Notes under the pieces: model-generated
The model's input: only the letters and a program-made list of their open reading frames with translations
Database searches by the model: none
What the model was told of the DNA's origin: nothing
Position numbers and translations under genes: made by a program
In this document: positions 1-10,649 of the stretch, piece by piece
Numbering within the stretch: the first letter of the stretch is position 1
Layout: each line of letters starts with the position of its first letter
Assembly: GCF_000143845.1 (NCBI RefSeq)
Contig: NC_014363.1
Span: 667,186-731,185 of the forward strand
Direction: 5' to 3'
Origin: Olsenella uli DSM 7084
GTDB taxonomy: Bacteria > Actinomycetota > Coriobacteriia > Coriobacteriales > Atopobiaceae
DNA length: 64,000 bases

Positions 1-5
1 GTTTC

Positions 6-725
6 ATGGGCATATACGATGACAAGCCCCGTGTCCTGCTTGTGGTTCCAGCCCACAACGAAGAGGGCAGCATTTTGTCGGTGGCTCACCAGATTATGGA
101 GTCGGGCTATGACTACATCGTCATAAATGATGGATCGACAGATGGTACCCTGCGAATCTGTCAGACTTATGGCCTGAACTACATCGATCTCCCCATCAAC
201 CTGGGCATCGGCGGAGCGGTGCAGACAGGTCACCGCTACGCCCTCGAACATGGATACGACGTCGACATCCAGGTCGACGGAGACGGCCAGCATGACATCT
301 CCTACGTTCCCAGGCTGCTTGAGGAGATCGACAGGGGCGCAGACTTGGTCATCGGCTCGCGCTTTATGGGTGAGGCCGAGGGCTTTCAGTCTACCTTCTT
401 GCGCAGGACCGGCATCAAATGGCTTGAAGGATGCATCAAGTTCGTTACGGGGCTGACCATCACGGACTGCACCTCGGGATTCAGGGCCTCCGGCAGACGG
501 GCCATGTCACTGTTTGCCTTGAACTATCCCTGTGATTACCCGGAGCCGGAGTCGATCGTGACAGCGCACACGCACGACTTGGTTGTTCGCGAGGTGCCTG
601 TCGTTATGCGCGATCGGCAGAGCGGGACGTCGTCCATCAATGCCTTGAGGAGCATCTACTACATGGTCAAGGTCACCCTCGCTGTGCTGATTGAGGGAAT
701 GGGTCAAAGAGGGGGGAAGAAATAG
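6..725 (+). CDS. GT2 family glycosyltransferase (DPM1/ArnC-like)
   Basis: A 239-residue cytoplasmic GT2 enzyme that probably transfers a sugar from a nucleotide donor to a lipid or glycan acceptor. The N-terminal strand VLLVVPAHNEEGS and the INDGSTDGT segment are the usual nucleotide-sugar binding elements, and VDGDGQHD supplies the DXD-type metal site. GSRFMGEAEG and the TDCTSGFRA segment are typical of polyprenyl-phosphate glycosyltransferases. No membrane segment is visible, unlike longer ArnC-type members. The next gene starts one base after the stop and encodes a small DUF2304 membrane protein, a pairing common in polysaccharide loci, so the two may act together. Only five bases precede the ATG, so the ribosome binding site is outside the window. 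The acceptor cannot be read from sequence. Confidence 0.85.
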   Translation: MGIYDDKPRVLLVVPAHNEEGSILSVAHQIMESGYDYIVINDGSTDGTLRICQTYGLNYIDLPINLGIGGAVQTGHRYALEHGYDVDIQVDGDGQHDISYVPRLLEEIDRGADLVIGSRFMGEAEGFQSTFLRRTGIKWLEGCIKFVTGLTITDCTSGFRASGRRAMSLFALNYPCDYPEPESIVTAHTHDLVVREVPVVMRDRQSGTSSINALRSIYYMVKVTLAVLIEGMGQRGGKK

Positions 726-726
726 G

Positions 727-1098
727 ATGGGAGTCACCCTACGTCTGATGCTGATCTGCTTCTGCTCGCTCTTTTTCTTTGCGGTCGTTCGCTTGGTCTC
801 TAGGGGCAGGCTTCAGCTGAAGTACTCGCTTCTCTGGATGGCGATGTCCCTCGCGCTGATTCTGTGTGCATTGGTTCCCGACCTCGTCGGGATGGTTGCC
901 AGGCTGCTGGGAATTGGCCTGGCATCAAACCTCGTGTTCTTGGTCGGATTCGTCATTCTCCTGGGCATCTGCCTGTCTCTGACAGTTATCGTGAGCTGGC
1001 AATCCCGCGACATTCGCCAAATGATTCAACACCTCGCTCTCATCGAGAAGCGCCTCTCGGATGGGGATGACTCCTCTGACCACGTCGCCGTCGATTAG
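727..1098 (+). CDS. DUF2304 family membrane protein
   Basis: A 123-residue protein with three hydrophobic segments (roughly residues 1-20, 30-50 and 65-90) and a short charged C-terminal tail. Size, topology and position directly after a GT2 gene match the DUF2304 family, whose members accompany polyprenyl-phosphate glycosyltransferases. The ATG at 727 is preferred over an upstream in-frame start at 691 because a GGGGGG-AAG ribosome binding site lies just before it and the upstream start would overlap the glycosyltransferase. Function is unknown; a membrane partner for the glycosyltransferase is an inference. Confidence 0.75.
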   Translation: MGVTLRLMLICFCSLFFFAVVRLVSRGRLQLKYSLLWMAMSLALILCALVPDLVGMVARLLGIGLASNLVFLVGFVILLGICLSLTVIVSWQSRDIRQMIQHLALIEKRLSDGDDSSDHVAVD

Positions 1099-1162
1099 GG
1101 TTGCTGCCAGGGAAGCCGTTGGGTCCTGCTGTTGCAGCTCATAATACGAAGGGATTGTTTTT

Positions 1163-3080
<1,918 letters not shown>

Positions 3081-3089
3081 GGGGTATTC

Positions 3090-4535
3090 GTGGACTTTGA
3101 AAAGGACCTGCGTTCCTTTGGTACGGAGATAGCCGGACTCAGGGTGTTTGACCTGTGCGTTCATGGTGATGACAGGGGATGGTTCAAGGAGAACTGGCAG
3201 CAGGCAAAGATGTCCTCCTGCGGGCTTCCTGACTTCCATCCCGTGCAGAACAACATCAGTTTCAATGCTCAGAGGGGAGTTACGCGTGGGATTCACGCCG
3301 AGCCTTGGGACAAGTACATCTCGGTTGCCTCTGGGTCGATTTTTGGGGTCTGGGTTGACTTGCGTGCCGGGGAGGGCTTTGGGAGGGTTTTCAGTTGCCG
3401 CATCGATCCCTCCAAAGCCGTCTTCGTTCCCCGAGGTGTGGGCAATGCCTTCCAGGCGCTGGAAGACGGGACCGTGTACACGTATCTCGTCAATGCCCAC
3501 TGGTCCCAGGAGCTCAAGGAATCGTACACCTTTGTGAACCTGGCGGACGAGCAGCTTGCGATAGAATGGCCCATCCCCCTTTCGGAGTGTGAGCTGTCCC
3601 AGGCTGACAGGGACCATCCTGCCCTTCGCGACGTGTCTCCCATGCAGGGAAAAAGGACGCTCGTTACGGGCTGCAATGGACAGCTCGGGAGGGCTGTGCG
3701 CCAGCTTGCGAACGAGAGGAAGCTGGTGGGCTTCGACTACTGTGACATCGACACCTTCGACTTCTCAGACATCCGGTCATACGACGACATCCCCTGGGAT
3801 GCGTATGGAGCAGTTATCAACTGCGGGGCCTACACTGCGGTTGACCGTGCGGAGTCGCCCGAGGGCCGTGTGATGTGCTGGAAGGCAAATGCCCTCGGCC
3901 CCAGCCTGCTTACCCAGACCTGCGCCAGACATGGCATCACGTTGGTGCATGTTTCGTCCGAATATGTGTTTGATGGCAGCAGGGAGCTGCATGACGAGGA
4001 CGAGACCTATGCCCCCCTGTCAGTCTATGGCCAGTCCAAGGCTGCCGGTGATATCGCCCTGTCCTGCTGTCCCAAGTACTACATCGTCCGCACGAGCTGG
4101 GTTATCGGAGATGGTCACAATTTCGTGAAGACCATGGCCAGGCTCTCTGACCGATGCGCCGATCCGGCAGACTCGCTTGATTCCGTCTCGGTCGTCAACG
4201 ACCAACTTGGTCGTCCGACGTTTGCGGACGAGCTTGCACGAGGCATCTTCTGGCTGCTGGACACCCGTCCCGCCTACGGTATATATAACCTCTCGAATGC
4301 GGGACGCATTGCTAGCTGGTACGACATTGCCAGACGGACATTTGAGATGAGAAATGGCAACGGGCACTGCGTACATGCCACCTCTACGGCCGACTATTAT
4401 GCGGGGTCTGAGGCCCCCGTGGCTTGCAGGCCGCGCAATAGCGCCCTTTCCCTTGAGAAGATGTGCCGTCTGGGATTTGAGCCACGTGACTGGGAGGGAC
4501 AGCTCTCTTCATACATGAGACGCTGCGAGCGGTAG
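3090..4535 (+). CDS. fused dTDP-4-dehydrorhamnose 3,5-epimerase / dTDP-4-dehydrorhamnose reductase
   Basis: A 481-residue bifunctional protein that should carry out the last two steps of dTDP-L-rhamnose synthesis. Residues about 1-185 form an RmlC cupin: DDRGWFKE, then RGIHAEPWDKY around the catalytic histidine (classical RmlC has RGLHYQ), and GVGNAFQALEDG. Residues about 188-481 form RmlD: Rossmann motif TGCNGQLG, the YTAVDRAE segment, VSSEYVFDG and the catalytic YGQSK. Fused RmlC-RmlD proteins are known in bifidobacteria and related Gram-positives. The start is GTG at 3090, ten bases after rfbB. Nothing suggests a frameshift at the domain junction. Confidence 0.93.
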   Translation: MDFEKDLRSFGTEIAGLRVFDLCVHGDDRGWFKENWQQAKMSSCGLPDFHPVQNNISFNAQRGVTRGIHAEPWDKYISVASGSIFGVWVDLRAGEGFGRVFSCRIDPSKAVFVPRGVGNAFQALEDGTVYTYLVNAHWSQELKESYTFVNLADEQLAIEWPIPLSECELSQADRDHPALRDVSPMQGKRTLVTGCNGQLGRAVRQLANERKLVGFDYCDIDTFDFSDIRSYDDIPWDAYGAVINCGAYTAVDRAESPEGRVMCWKANALGPSLLTQTCARHGITLVHVSSEYVFDGSRELHDEDETYAPLSVYGQSKAAGDIALSCCPKYYIVRTSWVIGDGHNFVKTMARLSDRCADPADSLDSVSVVNDQLGRPTFADELARGIFWLLDTRPAYGIYNLSNAGRIASWYDIARRTFEMRNGNGHCVHATSTADYYAGSEAPVACRPRNSALSLEKMCRLGFEPRDWEGQLSSYMRRCER

Positions 4536-4599
4536 GACCGTCGTCCGCTCGCTGGGGTGGCCAAGTCTCGTTCGAGGAGAGACATCGCATGCTCGTCTC

Positions 4600-4857
4600 A
4601 GGGCCGGTGAACCAGCCTGTGCTGGGGCCTCCCTCTCCGAAGTGGCATCTTGCTTCGTCGACCGTCCTCCAGCTCGCAGCGGTAATGTCACTCTTGTCCA
4701 GGTAATAGTACTCGTCCTGGTACACGACTCACTCATCGGCCAAGGCGATGCCGTCCCTCATGACTTGCCATCCACCCGAGCTGTGCGCCCGCGTGCCGTA
4801 GAGCTCAGGCCGTCCTATGCGCATCCTCTCCGATTCGCATGTCCGTAACCGCACCAT
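4600..4857 (-). pseudogene. possible remnant of an unrecognised gene with an in-frame TGA
   Basis: Reading leftward from an ATG at 4857, preceded by an AGGAGA-like site, gives 42 codons ending in ...MRDGIALADE, then a TGA at 4729-4731. The same frame continues with the protein-like segment VVYQDEYYYLDKSDITAASW. Composition on both sides of the TGA looks coding, so this may be a decayed gene. The 3' limit is uncertain because the frame later runs into the antisense of the reductase gene. No family was recognised. It occupies most of the 470-base gap between the rhamnose genes and the lic genes. Confidence 0.25.
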
Positions 4858-4915
4858 TACTCTCCTGGGCCCAAAGATGCCCTATCCCTCGTCCGCCGGT
4901 GAATTCCTTAAGTGT

Positions 4916-4950
4916 GTTCAATTTATAGTTAATGATAACTTATAATGAAC
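4916..4950. promoter_or_regulatory. AT-rich inverted repeat and candidate promoter upstream of the LicC-LicA fusion gene
   Basis: A 35-base imperfect palindrome has outer arms GTTCA...TGAAC and inner arms TATAGTTA...TAACTTATA, allowing a one-base offset. It is strikingly AT-rich against the GC-rich surroundings. A perfect TATAAT lies inside it at 4941-4946. The downstream gene begins about 60 bases later and carries an N-terminal winged helix, so autoregulation at this site is possible. Operator function is inferred from symmetry and position only. Confidence 0.45.
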
Positions 4951-5008
4951 GCCATCGTTCCTATCTTATGATGTCCCGAGGGCATCGGTGACGTTAGAAA
5001 GGTTGATC

Positions 5009-6802
5009 ATGGTCCTCAGAAAGAGCGAGTTCTGCCTTCTCAAGGCGATTGCTGGTTTGGATGAGGAGGTTTCCCAGCGCCAGCTTACCAAACTAAGCGA
5101 TCTTTCCCTGGGAACCGTGAATGCCACCCTCAAGGCATGCGAGGAGGCGGGTCTGGTCGCGGACGGGCGCATCACGCAGGCCGGCATGGAGGCCCTCGAG
5201 CCCTATGCCGTCGACAACGCCATCATCATGGCGGCCGGCCTCTCCTCTCGCTTCGCCCCCATCTCGTACGAGAAGCCCAAGGGCCTGCTGCGCGTGCGGG
5301 GCGAGGTGCTCATAGAGCGGCAGATTCGCCAGCTCATAGATGCCGGCGTCACGGACATCACGGTGGTCGTGGGCTACAAGAAGGAGTACTTCTTCTATCT
5401 GCGCAGCAAGTTTGGCGTGAAGATCGTGGTGAACCCAGACTATGCGACGCGCAACAACAACGGGACCCTCTGGCTCGTGCGCGACGCCCTGGCCAACAGC
5501 TACGTCTGCTCGTCCGACGACTACTTCCTCGACAACCCGTTCGAGCGCTACGTGTACGAGGCGTACTATGCCTGCGAGCGTGTCGAGGGCCCAACCAAGG
5601 AATGGTGCGTCACCACGGGTGCGGGCGGTCGCATCACTCACGTGTCCATCGGCGGTGCCGACTCCCTTGTCATGCTGGGACACGTCTACTTCGACCGGTC
5701 CTTCTCCGAGGCGTTTCGTGCCATCCTCGAGCGGGTGTACGACAGGCCCGAGACGGCAGACAAGCTCTGGGAGGAGATCTACGTCGACCACATCCGCGAG
5801 CTTTCCATGGTTGCGCGCGAGTATCCGGCTGGCGAGATCAACGAGTTCGACTCCCTGGACGAGCTGCGCAGCTTCGACACGCACTTCATAGAGAACGTGG
5901 ACTCGGAGATCTTCGACAACATCGTCTCGGTCCTCGGTTGCGAGAAGTCAGACATCCATGACTTCTGGCCCCTCAAGCAGGGTCTCACCAACCTCTCCTG
6001 CCACTTCGCGGTGGGGGATGTCAGCGAGGCTAATGAGTACGTGTATCGCCACCCAGGCATCGGTACGGAGAAGATGATCGACCGCGCCAGCGAGGCGGCG
6101 GGGCTCAGGCTCGCGCGCGACCTTGGCCTTGACAGCACGTTCATCTATGAGGACGAGGCGCGTGGCTGGAAGCTCTCCCGCTTCGTGCCCAACGCCAGCA
6201 GCCTCGATGCCACCGACGACGACCAGCTGCGCCGCGCCATGGAGATGTGCCGGCAGCTGCACGAGAGCCCCGCCACGCTCGAGCGCCGCTTCGACTTCGT
6301 GAAGGAGGCGCTTGGCTACGAGAAGCTGCTCCTGGAGCATGGTCCCATAGAGGTGCCGGGGTACTTTGAGCTCAAGGACAAGGTCCTGCGTCTGAAGGGA
6401 CATGCAGACGCGGACGGATACCCGACCTGCGTCTCCCACAACGACTTCTTCGAGCTCAACTTCCTCGTCGAGCAGGATGGTCGCATGAGCCTCATCGACT
6501 GGGAGTATGCGGGCATGTCCGACGTCGCCAACGACTTCGGCACCTTCACCGTGTGCTGCCAGCTGACTGACGAGCGTGCCGACCAGGCCCTCGACTACTA
6601 CTTCGGTCGTCCGGCTACCTTCGAGGAACGCCGCCACTTCTGGAGCTATGTGGTCTTTGCCGGCTGGTGCTGGTATCTGTGGTCGCTCGAGAAGGAGGTC
6701 GAGGGGGCAAGCGTCGGCGAGTGGCTCTTCGTCTACTACCGCTACGCGGTGGACAACGTGGACAAGGTGCTCGGGTGGTACGGGGACGCCGACGTCCGCT
6801 GA
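5009..6802 (+). CDS. winged helix / CTP:phosphocholine cytidylyltransferase / choline kinase fusion (LicC-LicA)
   Basis: A 597-residue cytoplasmic protein with three parts. Residues about 1-68 resemble a MarR/DprA-type winged helix (RQLTKLSDLSLGTVNATLKAC). Residues about 70-300 are a nucleotidyltransferase like LicC, with AIIMAAGLSSRFAPIS and the downstream EKPKGLL lysine, and should make CDP-choline. Residues about 320-590 are a choline/ethanolamine-kinase fold like LicA: Brenner motif SHNDFFELNFL and metal-binding LIDWEYAG. One polypeptide would therefore phosphorylate choline and activate it. The ATG at 5009 is chosen because AGAAAGG lies seven bases upstream; a GTG at 4988 is the alternative. 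licB follows 45 bases downstream. The winged helix may bind DNA, but that is not shown. Confidence 0.88.
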   Translation: MVLRKSEFCLLKAIAGLDEEVSQRQLTKLSDLSLGTVNATLKACEEAGLVADGRITQAGMEALEPYAVDNAIIMAAGLSSRFAPISYEKPKGLLRVRGEVLIERQIRQLIDAGVTDITVVVGYKKEYFFYLRSKFGVKIVVNPDYATRNNNGTLWLVRDALANSYVCSSDDYFLDNPFERYVYEAYYACERVEGPTKEWCVTTGAGGRITHVSIGGADSLVMLGHVYFDRSFSEAFRAILERVYDRPETADKLWEEIYVDHIRELSMVAREYPAGEINEFDSLDELRSFDTHFIENVDSEIFDNIVSVLGCEKSDIHDFWPLKQGLTNLSCHFAVGDVSEANEYVYRHPGIGTEKMIDRASEAAGLRLARDLGLDSTFIYEDEARGWKLSRFVPNASSLDATDDDQLRRAMEMCRQLHESPATLERRFDFVKEALGYEKLLLEHGPIEVPGYFELKDKVLRLKGHADADGYPTCVSHNDFFELNFLVEQDGRMSLIDWEYAGMSDVANDFGTFTVCCQLTDERADQALDYYFGRPATFEERRHFWSYVVFAGWCWYLWSLEKEVEGASVGEWLFVYYRYAVDNVDKVLGWYGDADVR

Positions 6803-6847
6803 TTGCGGGCCCATGGAAAGGGAGACGGCTAGAAAGGGAGACAGACT

Positions 6848-7798
6848 ATGAGATACGGTCTTTTCAGCGGCGTGCTCTGGGCGGTGGACACCGTCATCCT
6901 GGGAATCGCCCTCGGCATGGTCCCCTACCTTGATGCGGGGCAGGCATCCGTTGCGTCCGCGTTCATGCACGACGTCTTCGCAGCGCTGATCCTGCTGGTC
7001 TTCATGGGCGTCCGTGGTCGCCTGGGCGACACGCTCGCCGCACTCAGGACGCGCAGCGGCAAGGTGATCATGCTCGCGGCGCTCTTGGGCGGACCCATCG
7101 GGATGAGCGGCTACCTGACTGCCATAGACAGCATCGGTCCGGGGTACACGGCGGCGATCTCCGCCTTCTATCCTGCCGTGGGAACCTTCCTGGCCGTGCT
7201 CGTGCTCAAGGAGCGTATGCGTCCGCGCCAGGTCGTGGCGCTTCTGGCGGCACTCTTTGCGGTCGTGGCCATGGGCTGGTCCTCCACGGGCGCGACAAGC
7301 GTGAGCAACCCGCTGGCGGGAATCCTGGGCGCTCTGCTCTGCGTGTTTGGCTGGGGTTCCGAGGCCGTCATCCTGGCCTGGGGCATGGGTGACGATGCGG
7401 TCGACAACGAGACGGCCCTGCAGATCCGAGAGACGACCTCGGCGCTGGCGTATGGGATCGTCGTGGTGCCCCTGACGGGGTCGTTCGCCCTTGTGGGGCA
7501 GGCTGCCGCGACGCCTGCGAACCTGGTCGTCCTTGCGGCCGCCTTGGCGGGCACCGTGTCCTACCTCTTCTACTACAAGGCGATAGACACCATCGGTGCC
7601 GCACGCGGCATGGCGCTCAACATCTCGTACTCGGCGTGGGCCGTCCTCCTTGCGGCCATCGTGATGGGGGTCATGCCCACCGGGCTGGAGGTAGCCTGCT
7701 GTGTCGTCATCATCTGCGGCACCGTCCTCTCCGCCTCGCCCGACTGGCACGAGCTGGCTGCCGGTTGGGGAGGGGACGACAGTAGGGAGGCAAACTGA
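6848..7798 (+). CDS. licB: LicB-type choline transporter (DMT/EamA superfamily)
   Basis: A 316-residue membrane protein with about ten hydrophobic segments arranged as two EamA repeats. It has the LicB-like opening YGLFSGVLWAVDTVILG and the SGYLTAIDSIGPGYTAAIS and YLFYYKAIDTIGAARGMALN segments at equivalent positions of the two halves. LicB proteins import choline for decoration of surface polymers. The gene directly follows the LicC-LicA fusion, with a GGGAGA ribosome binding site, which supports the assignment over a generic metabolite transporter. Choline as substrate is inferred from family and neighbourhood. Confidence 0.83.
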   Translation: MRYGLFSGVLWAVDTVILGIALGMVPYLDAGQASVASAFMHDVFAALILLVFMGVRGRLGDTLAALRTRSGKVIMLAALLGGPIGMSGYLTAIDSIGPGYTAAISAFYPAVGTFLAVLVLKERMRPRQVVALLAALFAVVAMGWSSTGATSVSNPLAGILGALLCVFGWGSEAVILAWGMGDDAVDNETALQIRETTSALAYGIVVVPLTGSFALVGQAAATPANLVVLAAALAGTVSYLFYYKAIDTIGAARGMALNISYSAWAVLLAAIVMGVMPTGLEVACCVVIICGTVLSASPDWHELAAGWGGDDSREAN

Positions 7799-8176
7799 CG
7801 CCGCCTCTTGGGAAAAACCTTGCAGGTGCACTTGTGGGGGCCCCTCTCGCCACCGTCTTGCCGACGGTCACGTTTCTGGCGGGGTGCTTGCGGATGAGTC
7901 GCCGTTGGCTGATGATGGCTGCCTAACCGATTCGGCCAGCCGTTCGAGGGGCTCGCCTGTGGTGGGTCCCTCGACTTTGGGTTGATGGGCCACAAGTTGA
8001 AGGTGCACGACATATTGGCATTTGCATATGCATGGAAGTCAACCTAAGTTATTCTGTATAACGGTTCTATTAACACATGGAGGTGGCGTGCCCTGTGCCC
8101 CTCGTAGGTGGCAGTGCCTTGGTTGAGAGGCTGGGCGAACCTGACTGGGCGGACGTGTCCTGAGAGGTGATAGGTT
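7799..8176. other. gap before the amidase gene
   Basis: This 378-base stretch holds no convincing gene. A small hairpin (ACCGTC/GACGGT, 7852-7868) follows licB but lacks a T-run. The 8015-8075 part is AT-rich and is the most likely promoter region for the downstream cell-wall hydrolase; no clear -35/-10 pair could be fixed. Confidence 0.4.
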
Positions 8177-10567
8177 ATGCGATCTAGGAGAGCTTCCCTG
8201 CTACTGGTAGCCTTGGTGCTGGTCACCGTCCTGGGGCTCCCAAGCCTTGCGTGGGCAATTGATGCGGGCGACGCCGAGACGGCTCCTGTAAGCGACGAGG
8301 ACATCGAGGCCATCAGCACCGCGCTGCAGCCGCCCGCAATGGGGGTGAGGAGCCTGCGTTCGACGGGCTCCTCCTCCACGGGCGATTTCGTTGTGGCAAT
8401 AGATGCCGGTCACGGTGGAAATGATCCCGGTGCGCTTGGCAATGGCATGCGTGAGTCGGATCTCACCCTGAGGATGGCACAAGCGGCTCGTGACGAGCTG
8501 GTCCGCAACGGCGTCAACGTGTGTATGATTCGTGAGGGCGACACCTATGTGTTCAGCCCAAACGTATCTCTGGAGCTGCAGGCGCGGACGACGAAGGCCC
8601 ACAACGCGGGGGCGGATGTCTACGTGAGCCTGCATATCAATTCCGGTGGCGGCAGCGGGGCCGAGGTCTGGTACCCACGTACGGACATCTCCTATCGCCC
8701 CGAATGCGGCACCACGGGACGGGGGCTTGCGGGCACCGTCCTTTCGAGACTGACCGATGGCAGCCCCTTTGGCATCCGGCGCAGAGGCATTTTTGAGCGG
8801 AAGAACGTCGAGAGCACCTACCCCGATGGCTCCCTGTCAGACTGGTATGCCGTCATCCGCCACTCGCGGGAGTACGGTTTCCCCGGCATCATCGTCGAGC
8901 ATGGCTTCATAGACAACTATTCGGATGCCGTAAACCTCAACAGGTATGCGGAGGCCATGGGTAGGGCCGACGCAGACGCGGTCATCGATTACTTTGGCTT
9001 GGGCTATCGGTGGGTCAGGTCAGAGGATGGCCAGCACTGGATGCTCAAGGGCGGCGCGGGTTATGTCTACAACGCGTGGAAGCATGTCGGAAACGCTTGG
9101 TACTACTTCGACGATAACGGCTACGCCCTGACGGGCCGGCAGTCCATTGGCGGAGCGCAGTACTGGTTTGACGACTCGTGTGCCATGGTCACCGGATGGA
9201 GCTATATCGACGGCTCCTGGTACTACTTCGCAGATTCCGGTGCCATGCAGACCGGCTGGCAGAAGCTCGGTGGGCTCTGGTACTACCTAGACCCGTCCAC
9301 TGGTGCGATGCTGAGCGGATGGCAGCAAATCGACGGGTCACGTTACTACCTCTCCGACTCTGGGTCTATGCTCACGGGCTGGCAGTTGGTAGACGGTTCC
9401 TGGTACTATCTCGAGCCATCCGGCGCCATGGCTACGGGTTGGCACTTCCTCGGCGGGCTCTGGTACTACCTGGACCCGTCCACCGGCGCCATGGCCAGGG
9501 GCTGGGCGTGGGATGGCACGGGCTGGTACTGGCTTGACGGTTCTGGAGCCATGTTCAGGGATGGTTGGAAGCTGATCGGCGGCTCCTGGTATCTCTTTGA
9601 GAAGTCCGGAGCCATGCAGACCGGCTGGCGGCTTGTTGGCGGGGTATGGTATTACCTCTCGCCTTCTGGTGCCATGGCTACAGGCTGGCAGAACGTGGAT
9701 GGGTCCTGGTACTGGTTTGGCAGCTCCGGGGCAATGGCTACAGGCTGGCAACATATAAATGGAATCTGGTACTACCTCGGGTCTTCTGGTGCCATGCAGA
9801 CCGGCTGGCAGCGGATCAACGGCCCCTGGTACTATCTCGAGCCATCCGGCGCCATGGCCATAGGTTGGCGGCAGATTGACGGTTCGTGGTACTACCTCGG
9901 GTCCTCAGGAGCTATGGTCACGGGCTGGATGTGGGATGGTGCCGTCTGGTGGCAACTTGGCTCGTCGGGAGCATGGTCGGGTGTCTCGCAACGGTCTCAG
10001 TCCATCATGGGCAGCTCGACTGTCTCGGCCGACCAGATGGCGGCAGCGTACCGTGCGGCAGTTGGCGCAGCGACCTATCCGTCGGCGACCTATGCCCCCG
10101 AGGGAGCGGAAACCATCGACCGCTTCTGCCAGATCCTTCTCGAGGAGGCCCGGACGGAGGGCGTTCGTGCTGAGGTCGCCTTCATGCAGGCGATGCTCGA
10201 GACGGGCTGGCTTAAGTTCGGTGGGGACGTGTGCCCCGAGCAATGCAACTTTGCAGGCATCGGCGCGGTCGGCGGCGGCGTCCACGGCAATGACTTCCGC
10301 ATGGACCTCAATGGTGACGGAGCGTCTGATGGGGTGCGTGCCGGCCTCAGGGCCCAGGTGCAGCACCTCAAGGCCTATGCAAGCGCCAGCGCCCTCGTCA
10401 ACCCCTGCATCGACCCGCGCTACCACTACGTGAACCACGGCAGCATCACCGATGTCCAGGGACTTGGAATCCCCGATTATCCCCAGGGCATCGGCTGGGC
10501 GGGCAGCGCCGGCTATGGCATGGATATCGTCTCGCTCGAGAACCGTTATTTCGGGTTGGGATATTAG
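8177..10567 (+). CDS. secreted N-acetylmuramoyl-L-alanine amidase with choline-binding repeats and glucosaminidase domain
   Basis: A 796-residue bifunctional autolysin. Residues 1-27 form a signal peptide ending ...SLAWA. Residues about 72-275 are an Amidase_3 domain with the zinc ligands in DAGHGGNDPG, MRESDLT and VSLHINSG, and the catalytic glutamate in IIVEHGFIDN. Residues about 300-605 hold about 15 repeats of roughly 20 residues with the pattern GW-x5-GSWYYL-x3-GAM-xT, the CW_binding_1/choline-binding type. Residues about 625-796 resemble a glucosaminidase domain (AEVAFMQAMLETGWL, NFAGIGA). It sits directly after choline activation and uptake genes, so it probably binds phosphocholine-decorated wall polymers. 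RBS GAGAGGTGA is upstream. The C-terminal domain call is the least certain part. Confidence 0.9.
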   Translation: MRSRRASLLLVALVLVTVLGLPSLAWAIDAGDAETAPVSDEDIEAISTALQPPAMGVRSLRSTGSSSTGDFVVAIDAGHGGNDPGALGNGMRESDLTLRMAQAARDELVRNGVNVCMIREGDTYVFSPNVSLELQARTTKAHNAGADVYVSLHINSGGGSGAEVWYPRTDISYRPECGTTGRGLAGTVLSRLTDGSPFGIRRRGIFERKNVESTYPDGSLSDWYAVIRHSREYGFPGIIVEHGFIDNYSDAVNLNRYAEAMGRADADAVIDYFGLGYRWVRSEDGQHWMLKGGAGYVYNAWKHVGNAWYYFDDNGYALTGRQSIGGAQYWFDDSCAMVTGWSYIDGSWYYFADSGAMQTGWQKLGGLWYYLDPSTGAMLSGWQQIDGSRYYLSDSGSMLTGWQLVDGSWYYLEPSGAMATGWHFLGGLWYYLDPSTGAMARGWAWDGTGWYWLDGSGAMFRDGWKLIGGSWYLFEKSGAMQTGWRLVGGVWYYLSPSGAMATGWQNVDGSWYWFGSSGAMATGWQHINGIWYYLGSSGAMQTGWQRINGPWYYLEPSGAMAIGWRQIDGSWYYLGSSGAMVTGWMWDGAVWWQLGSSGAWSGVSQRSQSIMGSSTVSADQMAAAYRAAVGAATYPSATYAPEGAETIDRFCQILLEEARTEGVRAEVAFMQAMLETGWLKFGGDVCPEQCNFAGIGAVGGGVHGNDFRMDLNGDGASDGVRAGLRAQVQHLKAYASASALVNPCIDPRYHYVNHGSITDVQGLGIPDYPQGIGWAGSAGYGMDIVSLENRYFGLGY

Positions 10568-10638
10568 TCCGCGGACCGTGTCGGACCATGCCGTAGGGGG
10601 ACGGCTGCGGTCATAGGGATGGTTTGCACCAGAGCACA

Positions 10639-10649
10639 TGCGCTATCCT
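10639..10649 (+). promoter_or_regulatory. candidate promoter -10 (TGCGCTATCCT) before tyrS
   Basis: TATCCT is preceded by TGCGC, about 60 bases upstream of the tyrS start. TTTGCA fifteen bases further upstream is a possible -35. The same GCGCTATCCT string recurs upstream of the SGNH hydrolase gene (18224-18233) and amaP (21981-21990), which supports it as a promoter box. No T-box leader is visible in this short gap. Confidence 0.45.

Noticed and set aside
4729-4731. Selenocysteine at the in-frame TGA
   Set aside because: No SECIS-like hairpin was seen just after the TGA, the flanking protein belongs to no known selenoprotein family, and no sel genes are present in the window.
7852-7868. Intrinsic terminator after licB
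   Set aside because: The six-base stem has no following T-run.
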